Shown here in pieces: positions 1 through 7,048 of a DNA stretch of 22,289 nucleotides (the first letter of the stretch is position 1; the number at the start of each line of letters is the position of its first letter). This stretch comes from Candidatus Methanophagaceae archaeon (GTDB taxonomy: Archaea > Halobacteriota > Syntropharchaeia > Alkanophagales > Methanospirareceae): positions 1 to 22,289 of the forward strand of contig QENJ01000044.1 of the NCBI GenBank assembly GCA_013374505.1. The letters are read 5' to 3'. The translations under genes were made by a program, and so were the position numbers. The notes under the pieces are model-generated. The model saw nothing but the letters and a program-made list of their open reading frames with translations, was not told the DNA's origin and did no database searches.

Positions 1-1
1 T

Positions 2-472
2 GCGAAAGCAGCAGAAGGTGTTTATACGGGTGTGGACATCGGCTGGAGTGCTTATCTCGGCTGGACTGCGGGTGCAAAGCAAACGGTGTTTGAGTTCCTG
101 CCGGCTACAGATTTCCTTTTTGTTAACGAAGCGGAGATAGAAGGGTTGGTCACGAGTACATATGAAGAAGGTGCGCAGAAATTACTGGCTAAAGGCTGCA
201 AAAACGTGATTGTGCATCGAGGTGCAAACGGCTCTGCGTGGGTAAGTAAGGATTTTGTGCTGAACTGCCCTTCGTTTAATGTGAAGCCAATAAGTCCTAC
301 GGGTGCGGGAGATGTCTTTAACGCAGGCTTTATATACGCAGTCTTAGCAGGAAAACAAGTGGAAGAGTGTTTGCGGTTTGCTAATGCCTGTGCGGCATTG
401 CACATAAGCAGAAGAAGACATGAAAATGTGTTTCCTACGTTAGAAGCGGTGGAAAGGTTGACAATAAAATGA
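2..472 (+). CDS. PfkB-family carbohydrate kinase (C-terminal part, cut by window edge)
   Basis: C-terminal ~156 residues of a ribokinase-like (PfkB) sugar kinase, which uses ATP to phosphorylate a sugar or nucleoside. The frame is open to the left edge, so the true start lies outside the window; the internal GTG at 32 is not a convincing start. Seen in the sequence: the mid-domain block DFLFVNEAEIEGL, matching the conserved N-E-x-E region, and the family signature PTGAGDVFNAGF near residues 89-100 of the open stretch from GTG 32, where the GAGD Asp is the catalytic base and the Gly pair forms the anion hole. The exact substrate cannot be told from this half. The gene ends at a strong hairpin shared with the convergent nth gene. 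Confidence 0.85.
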   Translation, partial: AKAAEGVYTGVDIGWSAYLGWTAGAKQTVFEFLPATDFLFVNEAEIEGLVTSTYEEGAQKLLAKGCKNVIVHRGANGSAWVSKDFVLNCPSFNVKPISPTGAGDVFNAGFIYAVLAGKQVEECLRFANACAALHISRRRHENVFPTLEAVERLTIK

Positions 473-505
473 TGCGGGATACCCGTTTGACGGGTATCTT
501 GCATC
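471..505. terminator. Bidirectional terminator hairpin between pfkB-type gene and nth
   Basis: Near-perfect 15-bp stem with a 5-nt TTTGA loop. The arms are 471-485 and 491-505: GATGC and GATACCCG pair with CGGGTATC and GCATC, and GG opposite TT gives two G-U pairs. It overlaps the stop codon of the kinase, lies 15 nt from the 3' end of the convergent nth gene, and is followed by a T-rich stretch on the plus strand. Confidence 0.7.
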
Positions 506-519
506 TTGTATCTAACTTT

Positions 520-1170
520 TTATCTTGACCGTTTTACGCCAACCCGGCTGCAGTATTCAGTAATCGGGCAGATGCTGCATTTGGGGCTTATCGGCGTGCA
601 TATCGTCTTGCCATGCTTGACGAGAAGTTCATTAAGGCATATCCAGTACCGTTTTGGTAGTGTTTTCCGTAATGCGAACTCTGTTTGATAGGGGTCTTTA
701 GTCGCCACGAGCCCCAGGCGATTGGATATACGATGAACGTGCGTATCAACGGCGATTCCGGGTTTGTTATAACCCAGAGTGATAACTATATTTGCGGTCT
801 TCCTGCCAACACCCTTGAGTTTCAAGAGCTCTTCTATGCTGTCGGGGACGCTTGAACCATAGTTCTCGATTAAAACATGACAGATGCCAATAATTTGCTG
901 CGTCTTTCTGCGGTAAAACCCAACAGGATAGATTGCGGTCTCTATCTCTTCGTTTTTCAGACGTAACATCTGTTCCGGCGTGTTCGCCAATCGGAATAAC
1001 CGTTTTGAGGCTTCGGCGGTCACTTCGTCTTTTGTTCTGAGGCTCAAAAGACAAGAAATTAAAATTAAAAACGGGTCTTTTCTCGTTGTGGCGACATCCA
1101 TCAATGTTGATGCCTTGTCTTGATACTGATTTTTAAGTGTCTGTACAACTTTTTCTATATCTATTGGCAT
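520..1170 (-). CDS. nth: Endonuclease III (DNA glycosylase/AP lyase)
   Basis: 216-aa base-excision repair enzyme that removes oxidised pyrimidines and nicks the abasic site. All family landmarks are visible: helix-hairpin-helix LKGVGRKTANIVI (residues 118-130) with the catalytic Lys124, the VDTHVHR block with catalytic Asp142, and a C-terminal 4Fe-4S loop with Cys191, Cys198, Cys201 and Cys207 in the canonical C-x6-C-x2-C-x5-C spacing. The length is normal for archaeal and bacterial Nth (~210 aa). The ATG start has a GGTGA Shine-Dalgarno-like stretch about 7 nt upstream. It stands alone, convergent with the kinase and divergent from pheS. Nothing looks broken. Confidence 0.95.
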   Translation of the reverse strand: MPIDIEKVVQTLKNQYQDKASTLMDVATTRKDPFLILISCLLSLRTKDEVTAEASKRLFRLANTPEQMLRLKNEEIETAIYPVGFYRRKTQQIIGICHVLIENYGSSVPDSIEELLKLKGVGRKTANIVITLGYNKPGIAVDTHVHRISNRLGLVATKDPYQTEFALRKTLPKRYWICLNELLVKHGKTICTPISPKCSICPITEYCSRVGVKRSR

Positions 1171-1290
1171 GTTCGGTCACCTTCTGTCCATTTCGTCTCA
1201 GATACTCAAATTCTATAGCTTCCCACTTGTTTCAGAGCCATTTGCTCCTGTCTTTTTGAATTCGTTTTTACATCAATCTTTTATCCCGAG

Positions 1291-1305
1291 CAAAATAATA
1301 TAAGA
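1291..1305 (+). promoter_or_regulatory. TATA-like element upstream of pheS
   Basis: A/T-rich box with core ATAATATAA at 1295-1303, about 40 nt before the pheS ATG in the divergent nth/pheS intergenic region. No Shine-Dalgarno is visible directly before the ATG, which would fit a short-leader archaeal transcript. Inferred from position and composition only. Confidence 0.4.
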
Positions 1306-1340
1306 TACAACTACTACTAAACGTTTAGCCAAGACGAAAA

Positions 1341-2909
1341 ATGAGCGGAACAAATGCAACTGCAACTGATGCGGCACTGACGGCATCCGAAAAACGAGTC
1401 CTGCTTGCTCTCAAAGCGGAAAAGAAAGAGTGTGACCCGAGCGCGTTATCGAAAAATACCGGTATAAACGAAGATGCCGTGATGCAAACAGCTTTTATGC
1501 TCGCTCAACATGGCCTTTGCAAAGTGAAAGAGAGGCAAAAGAACTTTTATCATCTGACCGAAGAAGGAAAGGGTTATGCCTCGGAAGGCTTGCCGGAGCG
1601 GAGAGTACTGGCTTTTTTGGTAGATCGAAAAGAAGCAACCATTGAAGATTTGAAAACCGAGTTTGGTAAAACAGCGAATATCGCAATAAATTGGCTACTG
1701 AAGAAGCACTGGGCAAGGATGGAACGACACGCAGACGAAAATCTTTTGATACCGGTGGCCGGAGCAGGGGCTGAGTCATGTATTGACGAGCTATTACTGA
1801 TTAATCTTGCGGAAGGCGAATCCGAATGGACACTGCTGAGAGAACGGGTGACTAAAAGTATTCCCGTAGAAGAACAAAACGAAAAAGAATTGAACAACTT
1901 CTTGACACAACTGATGTCGCGGAAATTATTAGAGAAATACACACGTGTAGCACGAAAAATAGCGATTACCGAGTCAGGCAACGACCTTTTGTCGCGTGGT
2001 GTCTCGATTGAGGAAGAGATAGCACAGCTCACACCGGAACTCATAAGAACCGGGTCCTGGAAAGAGCATAAATTCAAACGCTATGCAGTGGACATATCGT
2101 CAAAAGAAGTATTCGCAGCGAAGATACACCCATATCAACGTATTTTAGACCGTATGCGTCGGATATTTACGGATATGGGATTCTCCGAACTAAAAGGCGA
2201 ACTTATCCAGAGTGCGTTCTGGAATTTCGATGCGCTATTCGTACCTCAAGACCATCCGGCACGTGAGATGCAGGATACGTTCTATCTGGCAACGCGAAAG
2301 CCGATAGAAGCACCAGAGGAATTGATAAAGAACGTAAAAGAGATGCACGAGCACGGTGGCCCGATAAATTCCACTGGTTGGGACGGTGAATGGCGAAAAG
2401 AGTTAGGCGAGGAGCTACTGTTGAGGACACACACCACAGCGGTTACGTTAAAATATCTGGCTTCGCATCCCGAACCGCCAGTGAAGGTCTTCAGCATTGA
2501 CCGTGTGTATCGGCGCGAGACGATTGATCCGACACACCTCCCGGAATTCGATCAGTTAGAGGGAATAGTTATGGACAAGGGCGTGACATTCAGCAACTTG
2601 TTAGGCAGTCTCGCAACATTCTACCGTAAGATGGGTTTTCCTTCGATACGATTTCGACCCGGGTATTTCCCTTATACCGAGCCATCCGTGGAGGTGGAAG
2701 TGTACATGCAAGAGCGAGGATGGATGGAATTAGGCGGTGCGGGTGTGTTCCGAGAAGAGGTGACGAATCCGGTGGGTCTTAAGTACCCGGTTTTAGCCTG
2801 GGGTCTCGGTATTGGACGATTAGCTATGCTTAGCCTGGGACTTACAGATATACGGGATTTGTATCACTCGGATATAGACTGGTTACGGAAAGAACGGGTA
2901 TTCCGGTAA
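1341..2909 (+). CDS. pheS: Phenylalanine--tRNA ligase alpha subunit (archaeal type)
   Basis: 522-aa catalytic subunit of the alpha2beta2 phenylalanyl-tRNA synthetase, which charges tRNA-Phe with phenylalanine in the cytoplasm. The first ~220 residues are winged-helix-like segments (for example SEKRVLLALKAEKKECDPSA), typical of archaeal and eukaryotic PheS and used for tRNA contact. The class II core follows: motif 1 region GFSELKGELIQSAFWNFDAL with the DHPAREMQDTFYL block, RTHTTAVTLKYL, motif 2 around YRRETIDPTHLPEFDQLEG (about residues 388-408), and motif 3 GLGIGRLAML (about 488-498). The length matches archaeal PheS (~500 aa). The beta subunit gene pheT is not in this window. The last 46 nt overlap the 3' end of the convergent Fe-S scaffold gene. 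Confidence 0.96.
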   Translation: MSGTNATATDAALTASEKRVLLALKAEKKECDPSALSKNTGINEDAVMQTAFMLAQHGLCKVKERQKNFYHLTEEGKGYASEGLPERRVLAFLVDRKEATIEDLKTEFGKTANIAINWLLKKHWARMERHADENLLIPVAGAGAESCIDELLLINLAEGESEWTLLRERVTKSIPVEEQNEKELNNFLTQLMSRKLLEKYTRVARKIAITESGNDLLSRGVSIEEEIAQLTPELIRTGSWKEHKFKRYAVDISSKEVFAAKIHPYQRILDRMRRIFTDMGFSELKGELIQSAFWNFDALFVPQDHPAREMQDTFYLATRKPIEAPEELIKNVKEMHEHGGPINSTGWDGEWRKELGEELLLRTHTTAVTLKYLASHPEPPVKVFSIDRVYRRETIDPTHLPEFDQLEGIVMDKGVTFSNLLGSLATFYRKMGFPSIRFRPGYFPYTEPSVEVEVYMQERGWMELGGAGVFREEVTNPVGLKYPVLAWGLGIGRLAMLSLGLTDIRDLYHSDIDWLRKERVFR

Positions 2910-3325
2910 TCCTCAAGTGCCGCTTTTAACGTATTTATAGCGAGTACAGGGCAATGCAGATTGTCCTCGGGTAAATCACCTAAAACCGCTAAAATATCTT
3001 CCGGGGTGACTTTTTCCGCTTCTTCTACCGTTTTACCCTTCACGAGTTCGGTGACTACGCTTCCACATGCGATTGACGGACCGCAACCATCGGTTATGAA
3101 TTTGGTATCGCTAATCACATCGCCTTCGATTCTAAGATGTATCTGTACAGTATCACCACAGGGACCTCTTATTCTGCCGACAGCACTGGGCTCTTTCAAC
3201 TCGCCAGCGTTTTTCGGGTTGTACGCCTCTTCGCGTGTCCGTTCTGTGTATATTTCCGACTCGTCTTTCTGTATCTTGCCTTCTATCTCCTGAATCAGGT
3301 CATCGAACTCATCATTTTCCGACAT
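2864..3325 (-). CDS. IscU/NifU-type iron-sulfur cluster scaffold protein
   Basis: 153-aa protein on which Fe-S clusters are assembled before transfer to target proteins. The U-type scaffold core spans about residues 48-140. The three ligand Cys are in their usual settings: Cys56 in PCGD (with Asp58), Cys81 in GCGPSIA and Cys125 in HCPVLA. There is an extra Cys at 87. VTELVKGKTVEEA matches the conserved helix after the second Cys. The N-terminal ~45 residues are acidic and lack an obvious domain, and there is no C-terminal NifU (Nfu) domain. No cysteine desulfurase gene is visible beside it. The start ATG lies ~25-30 nt from a TATA-like box, suggesting a leaderless transcript. The 3' end runs 46 nt into pheS on the opposite strand. 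Confidence 0.9.
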   Translation of the reverse strand: MSENDEFDDLIQEIEGKIQKDESEIYTERTREEAYNPKNAGELKEPSAVGRIRGPCGDTVQIHLRIEGDVISDTKFITDGCGPSIACGSVVTELVKGKTVEEAEKVTPEDILAVLGDLPEDNLHCPVLAINTLKAALEDYRNTRSFRNQSISE

Positions 3326-3348
3326 TTGTTATCTAAATAAAATCACGT

Positions 3349-3360
3349 GCATATAAAAAA
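3349..3360 (-). promoter_or_regulatory. TATA-like box of the Fe-S scaffold gene
   Basis: Read on the minus strand, TTTTTTATAT lies about 26-35 nt before the ATG at 3325, the spacing expected when archaeal transcription starts at or next to the start codon (leaderless mRNA). Position-based inference. Confidence 0.4.
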
Positions 3361-3460
3361 AGTTGTGTGAGCGCGGGGGAAGGAACCTCCGCAGTCGGGA
3401 TGCAAGAAGAAAGAGCAAAAAAAACATTGAGAAAGCCCTTTTTAGCAAAAAGGCGAAGAA
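3361..3460. other. Non-coding segment with two hairpins
   Basis: Part of the 365-bp gap between the Fe-S scaffold gene and the next plus-strand genes. Two potential stems are visible. The first, 3373-3392, pairs GCGGGGG with CCTCCGC (7 bp, one G-U) around an AAGGAA loop. The second, 3435-3454, pairs GCC plus TTTTT with AAAAA plus GGC around AGC, with one bulged C. I see no tRNA and no long reading frame here. The rest of the gap holds the promoter and small frame listed separately. Confidence 0.4.
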
Positions 3461-3524
3461 ATGATTGCTATGCCATATGCACATTGAGGTAAAGTATCGC
3501 TATGGGCGAAAGTTAAGTTAACGA

Positions 3525-3540
3525 AGAAATCTTTTTATAC
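3525..3540 (+). promoter_or_regulatory. BRE/TATA-like promoter for the unknown operon
   Basis: GAAAT followed by CTTTTTATAC reads as a purine-rich BRE and a TATA box. A start about 25 nt downstream of the box would fall close to the ATG at 3564 and upstream of the 182-aa gene at 3691. This promoter lies outside the duplicated unit, so the second copy of the downstream genes does not have it. Confidence 0.45.
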
Positions 3541-3563
3541 TTCTAAATTTGAAGTGTTGAATT

Positions 3564-3656
3564 ATGATAAATGAGCGTTACCAAAATATATGGTTGGTAG
3601 CCATAATACTGTTTTGCATATACCCCTACTTGCAGGAAGACACATGTCCATCATAA
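3564..3656 (+). CDS. Possible 30-aa hydrophobic peptide
   Basis: A short frame (30 codons, ATG to TAA) placed exactly where a leaderless message from the TATA-like box at 3531-3540 would begin, and ending 34 nt before the 182-aa gene. Residues 8-22 (NIWLVAIILFCIYPY) form one hydrophobic stretch that could span a membrane, followed by an acidic tail. I recognise no family. It could be a small membrane protein, a leader peptide for the operon, or chance. The evidence is position and composition only. Confidence 0.25.
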   Translation: MINERYQNIWLVAIILFCIYPYLQEDTCPS

Positions 3657-3690
3657 TTGTAAATAATTTATCTACTTTGGAGGGGAAATA

Positions 3691-4239
3691 ATGCAAGGGG
3701 AATTCGTGCAAAAGGATATAACGCGGGACTGCTCTATTGACCGATTTGTTAGCATCGGAATTCCTGAAGCATATGCAATAGTGCTTCTCAACGAGTTACA
3801 TCTTTGCACAGGCAACGCAAATTTCAAATTTGTGCTGACAACTGAGAGAGTTTTCGGGGATAACAACACAAAAGGCTGTGAAGAGGGTAATATTTCATGC
3901 CCGATCGGTGAATGTACCTGGGAACCTCCAAAAGTAGTGGAAAATGGTGGAATCTGTATAGCTTTTCTCTTCTTCTCGAATGTTATGTCCATCAAATCAT
4001 GGATGGCAGTCCCAAGACGAGGAGAAGGGTATGATTATTCATGCCTGGATCCGCAGGATAGAAAGATCGTGGTAGAAGTATGCGGCAGAACGGGTAAATA
4101 TGGCGCTAGAAAAGGTTTAAGCGCTAAGAAAACTCGATTCCAACGTTTAGGAACAAGAACTGAGCCAACCTATATTTCATCAGTGGGTTTCAAGGAGGGT
4201 GAGAAGGAGGGTGAGCACATTGTCCATAAATACAGCTAA
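3691..4239 (+). CDS. Unrecognised 182-aa protein, first gene of a three-gene operon
   Basis: The start is well supported: GGAGGGG sits 6 nt before the ATG. I do not recognise a named family. The N-terminal half contains scattered Cys (14, 39, 63, 70, 75, 89). The C-terminal half has GYDYSCLDPQDRKIVVEVCGR (about residues 113-133), an Asp followed ~14 residues later by a beta-strand ending in Glu129. That layout is seen in PD-(D/E)XK-type nuclease folds, but the usual Lys two residues after the Glu is Cys131 here, so this is only a weak hint. The 3' end overlaps the start of the next gene, implying coupled translation with the ~307-aa and clamp-like genes. The left breakpoint of the tandem duplication falls at codon 134 (Thr134), so only codons 134-182 recur in copy 2. 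Confidence 0.7.
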   Translation: MQGEFVQKDITRDCSIDRFVSIGIPEAYAIVLLNELHLCTGNANFKFVLTTERVFGDNNTKGCEEGNISCPIGECTWEPPKVVENGGICIAFLFFSNVMSIKSWMAVPRRGEGYDYSCLDPQDRKIVVEVCGRTGKYGARKGLSAKKTRFQRLGTRTEPTYISSVGFKEGEKEGEHIVHKYS

Positions 4240-5143
4240 TGGAAATGACTTAATTCGTAAATGCACTGAAACCTCATGGTATGCAGTATCCATACATAAA
4301 ATGGCTGAGGGGACAAAAAAACGGAAAAAAGCGAACGAACTAGGATATGATACAACTAGACTTCTTCTAGAACTTCTTCGCAAGGGTAATTCCGACATTG
4401 CGATAGAGATTAGTATGACTGCTATTCAAATGTTTTTTGATGGTCATAATTACCACCAAGTGCTATCATGCATTGAAAGGTTGAGGGGTCTATTTGAAGG
4501 CTCTCGACTCGAAGAGGATGTAGTTGATTTTGAAACTTTAGCAAAAAATGCTTTAGGAAAAACTGATACAAGAACAAAAGAGGATAGGATAGATGTCCTA
4601 TATAGCTTAGTTTGGGAAAAGGGTAGTCTTGGGACTTCGGATGCAATGAAGTTTTATAAAGAGCGAACTCAATCAACAATTAGTGAACCAACCCTTGTTT
4701 CTTACTGTAAGATGCTTAAATTTGAGCAAAGAATTCTTTCGTTTGGGGGACCCACCGGCAGACCTATTGAAATGTTCCCAAATAATTCAGTTTCTTTGAA
4801 TAGAGAAGGCACCTACAATAGGGTGAACTTTTTTGAGGGGGTTTTAAAGGCGAAAAGCAACTTATTCGATCCAATCTGGGATGTCCCTCGTAGGAAAAAT
4901 GCTCGCGTATACGAGGTTGAGAATGGAAATGATCCCCGTGTTTTTGCATTAATCGAACCTGGCAAATCAATTCCCCCTAAATTTAAGGACTTGGGTGGCA
5001 TTTCAAAGATATACACAAAGTTAGGTGTTGAAGGAACGCTGCACCCTATAAAATCAATGCCGGAATTCGGGTTCAAGCTTATTGAAGACATAAAGGATGC
5101 AGATTTCTTAAGTGAATGTAAAGTACGACCAGTGGGGATATAA
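4220..5143 (+). CDS. Unrecognised ~307-aa protein with winged-helix-like segment (copy 1)
   Basis: Second gene of the unknown operon. Possible starts are GTG 4199, GTG 4211, TTG 4220 and ATG 4301. I chose TTG 4220 because AAGGAGG ends 9 nt upstream, whereas the GTGs sit directly against a Shine-Dalgarno. The N-terminal third is helical with a basic cluster (TKKRKKA). The middle, roughly residues 120-190, reads like a winged helix: RIDVLYSLVWEKG, then SEPTLVSYCKMLKFEQRI as a candidate recognition helix, then a Gly-rich turn FGGPTGRPIEMF as a wing. The C-terminal third shows no motif I know. It overlaps the 182-aa gene and its TAA shares one base with the ATG of the clamp-like gene (TAATG), so the three are probably co-translated. 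DNA binding is a guess from the wing-like segment. The gene looks more A/T-rich than the alaS 5' region. Confidence 0.7.
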   Translation: MSINTANGNDLIRKCTETSWYAVSIHKMAEGTKKRKKANELGYDTTRLLLELLRKGNSDIAIEISMTAIQMFFDGHNYHQVLSCIERLRGLFEGSRLEEDVVDFETLAKNALGKTDTRTKEDRIDVLYSLVWEKGSLGTSDAMKFYKERTQSTISEPTLVSYCKMLKFEQRILSFGGPTGRPIEMFPNNSVSLNREGTYNRVNFFEGVLKAKSNLFDPIWDVPRRKNARVYEVENGNDPRVFALIEPGKSIPPKFKDLGGISKIYTKLGVEGTLHPIKSMPEFGFKLIEDIKDADFLSECKVRPVGI

Positions 5144-5898
5144 TGAGCGAACCGATTAAAAGTGTGGGGATCAAGCGAGCATACTTAGCGCGTTTATACT
5201 CTTTGTGCTTGAACTTTGCAGAGGATGATGTTTCAGTAATTATAGTAAACAGTACTATCACTTTTGGAGGGATGAGCCCTAAATCTTCGTTTGAACTGTC
5301 TATCCGAACTCTTGATAGAAATTTATTTGACTTTTCTGTATCCCCTACTAAAGAACAGGCAAGCATCCAGTTTACAGTTTCTAAAAACGATTTTTCTAAA
5401 ATACTTGCTCCATTTTCAAAGAGAGGGGGGCGTGAACAACCAAAGAAAGACACAGACATGGTTTCTTTAGAGATTATGGAATCTGGCATAAGATTCCTTC
5501 AAAGTAAGTTTTACCATGAGAGTGAGGAAATCAATGCGAAGGTAGGAGATGGGACGTGGCTTCCTTTGCCAAGCGAAGCTTGGGAATTCTCTGTTTCTCC
5601 AGATATATTCTCAGAATACATTCTTAGAATGACGGCATCTGGAGGGCCAACGATTAAGTTTAAACAAGAAGGAAGTACGTTATGGGTTATTAGCGATGCC
5701 GGTAGGGAAAAGCTTCCACTGCAAGCATCAAAACATCTTAACTGCGAGATAGACGTCAGCAGAATGACTTTAATGAAAGTGAGGGAATGTTTGAAGGATT
5801 ATGAATTTGCTAAAGTGGGCGTCCAGGATTTCTTTTTGATGATAGAGGGACATTGGAAGCAAGGCATCTGTAAATGGAAACTTGAGGCGATTTTATGA
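5143..5898 (+). CDS. Divergent PCNA-like sliding-clamp protein (copy 1)
   Basis: 251 aa, the length of an archaeal PCNA (~245-250). I see two clamp-like halves. Half 1 (about 10-125): ITFGGMSPKSSFELSIRTL (39-57) corresponds to the PCNA strand-loop that usually reads G-I-x-A-M-D-x-S, and FTVSKNDFSKIL (77-88) to the G-V-x-L-x-x-L-x-K-I-L helix. Half 2 (about 147-251): FSVSPDIFSEYILRM, then strands IKFKQEGSTLWVISDAG, the EIDVSRMTLMKVRECLKDYE helix and the closing strands VGVQDFFLMIEG and ICKWKLEAIL. The conserved M-D and the C-terminal LAP-R of true PCNA are missing, so it is probably a specialised paralog or mobile-element clamp, not the replicative one. Assignment is by pattern only. It is coupled to the upstream ~307-aa gene through TAATG. 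Confidence 0.6.
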   Translation: MSEPIKSVGIKRAYLARLYSLCLNFAEDDVSVIIVNSTITFGGMSPKSSFELSIRTLDRNLFDFSVSPTKEQASIQFTVSKNDFSKILAPFSKRGGREQPKKDTDMVSLEIMESGIRFLQSKFYHESEEINAKVGDGTWLPLPSEAWEFSVSPDIFSEYILRMTASGGPTIKFKQEGSTLWVISDAGREKLPLQASKHLNCEIDVSRMTLMKVRECLKDYEFAKVGVQDFFLMIEGHWKQGICKWKLEAIL

Positions 5899-5962
5899 AC
5901 ATTTGAGTTCCTTTCTTGTTTTTTATTCCAGTATCCCACATAAGTTCATAACACAAAAGAAG

Positions 5963-6916
5963 ATGACCCGAAATACATTAGCCGGCTGGGTAGAGCTATC
6001 GGGCTTCCCAAAATTCACAACCACCCTGATTCCGTTTCTCTTAGGAGCCGTCTTAGCCTGGCATGAAGGGTACGTCATTGACATGCCTGTACTCGCAGTC
6101 TCATTTATTGCGGTATTCTTGCTAACGAATTTCTGTTTCGTGCTCAATGCGTGCAGCGTATATGCAGATTTGAAACAAAAAGGGGTGATTTTTCAGGTAG
6201 AAGGTGCAAACTCGCTTCATTCTACCGCGGTCAGCGGAAGGTTCAACGCACTTGAGAACGGGCTAATATCGGTGAAGCATGCAGTAACTGGTGCTTATCT
6301 ATGCGTATTGGTAGCATTACCTTTAAGTGTGCTGTTATGGCTGCCGCTCAACACCGGACCACTGACGATGCCACTCGGGCTCGTGGGTATAATCATTGCA
6401 TATTCATATTCACGGGGACCGCGGCTATCTTATCACTGCTTGGGCGAATTAGCTTTAACTATCGGTGTAGCATGGCTAACGGTCTTCAGCGGTTATTATT
6501 TGCAGGCGCACCAGGTGAGCTGGCTCCCAACTATAGTTGCCTTACCCTGGATGATAGATGCGTTCAAGCTGAAATTGACACGTGAACTACCGGATTTCGA
6601 GTACGACAGCCTGATAAACCGTAATACGCTGGCTATTCGATTGGGTAAGGAGCTAACGGCAAAACTTTGCCTGCCCCTGACGCTCTGTTCATGGGCTGCT
6701 TTCATTCCACTTCTATGGCTCGGTGTCCCTTACTATAGTCTCCTGCTTTTAACCTTTCCCATGTTCTATACGGCAAAGAGCGTAATTTTAATGCACCGTG
6801 GTGACTGGAAAAACCGGGACGGGCTCCGTACTATAACGAAAAAAGCATTCACCGGGATGATTTTGATTCCCGTTGCGCTTATAGGGATTTTTGTTATTAC
6901 GATTTTAATAGGTTAG
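5963..6916 (+). CDS. UbiA-family prenyltransferase, MenA-like (copy 1)
   Basis: 317-aa membrane enzyme of the family that transfers a polyprenyl chain to an aromatic or lipid acceptor. Eight to nine hydrophobic segments are spread over the chain. The second Asp-rich motif is clear: RELPDFEYDSLINRNTLAIR with Asp211 and Asp215, the D-x3-D that binds Mg-diphosphate, followed by the N-T-L-x-x-R-L-G typical of MenA-like members. The first motif is SVYADLKQKG (65-74), where the usual Asn is Ser65 and only Asp69 remains, so metal binding may be altered. I chose ATG 5963; the frame extends back to TTG 5882 but those residues are polar and overlap the clamp-like gene. The substrate is not determinable; menaquinone synthesis and archaeal lipid synthesis are the options. 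It follows the operon by 64 nt, with a more ordinary codon style. Confidence 0.85.
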   Translation: MTRNTLAGWVELSGFPKFTTTLIPFLLGAVLAWHEGYVIDMPVLAVSFIAVFLLTNFCFVLNACSVYADLKQKGVIFQVEGANSLHSTAVSGRFNALENGLISVKHAVTGAYLCVLVALPLSVLLWLPLNTGPLTMPLGLVGIIIAYSYSRGPRLSYHCLGELALTIGVAWLTVFSGYYLQAHQVSWLPTIVALPWMIDAFKLKLTRELPDFEYDSLINRNTLAIRLGKELTAKLCLPLTLCSWAAFIPLLWLGVPYYSLLLLTFPMFYTAKSVILMHRGDWKNRDGLRTITKKAFTGMILIPVALIGIFVITILIG

Positions 6917-7019
6917 AATTATTATAAGCACGATCTTCTTTTTCATTCTTAGGCACCTTAACATTTTCTCGGTCATTGTAAACTTCTTCAATCTTATCTG
7001 CGAGCTTATCAAGGAGTTC
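6897..7019 (-). pseudogene. Possible gene remnant on minus strand (copy 1)
   Basis: A 40-codon open stretch on the minus strand with a protein-like charged composition: ELLDKLADKIEEVYNDREN, then VKVPKNEKEDRAY. It begins directly after an in-frame TAG, has no start codon and ends inside the 3' end of ubiA. It looks like the C-terminal scrap of a small helical protein whose front has been lost. I do not recognise the family. Low confidence; the same scrap exists in copy 2. Confidence 0.25.
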
Positions 7020-7048
7020 CTACGTATTCAACAGAATTCGCTTTTTTG

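Noticed and set aside
52..504. 150-aa minus-strand frame opposite the PfkB kinase, and similar long antisense frames opposite pheS and alaS
   Set aside because: They mirror strongly conserved plus-strand proteins, have low-complexity Ser/Leu-rich translations and show no family motifs.
3371..3400. tRNA T-arm-like fold on the minus strand around GGAGGTTCCTTCCCCC
   Set aside because: The stem mispairs A with C, the loop does not match TTCRANY and no acceptor, D or anticodon arm surrounds it.
5882..5962. Upstream TTG start for the UbiA-like protein giving 344 aa
   Set aside because: It overlaps the clamp-like gene, lacks a Shine-Dalgarno, and the added residues do not resemble UbiA N-termini.
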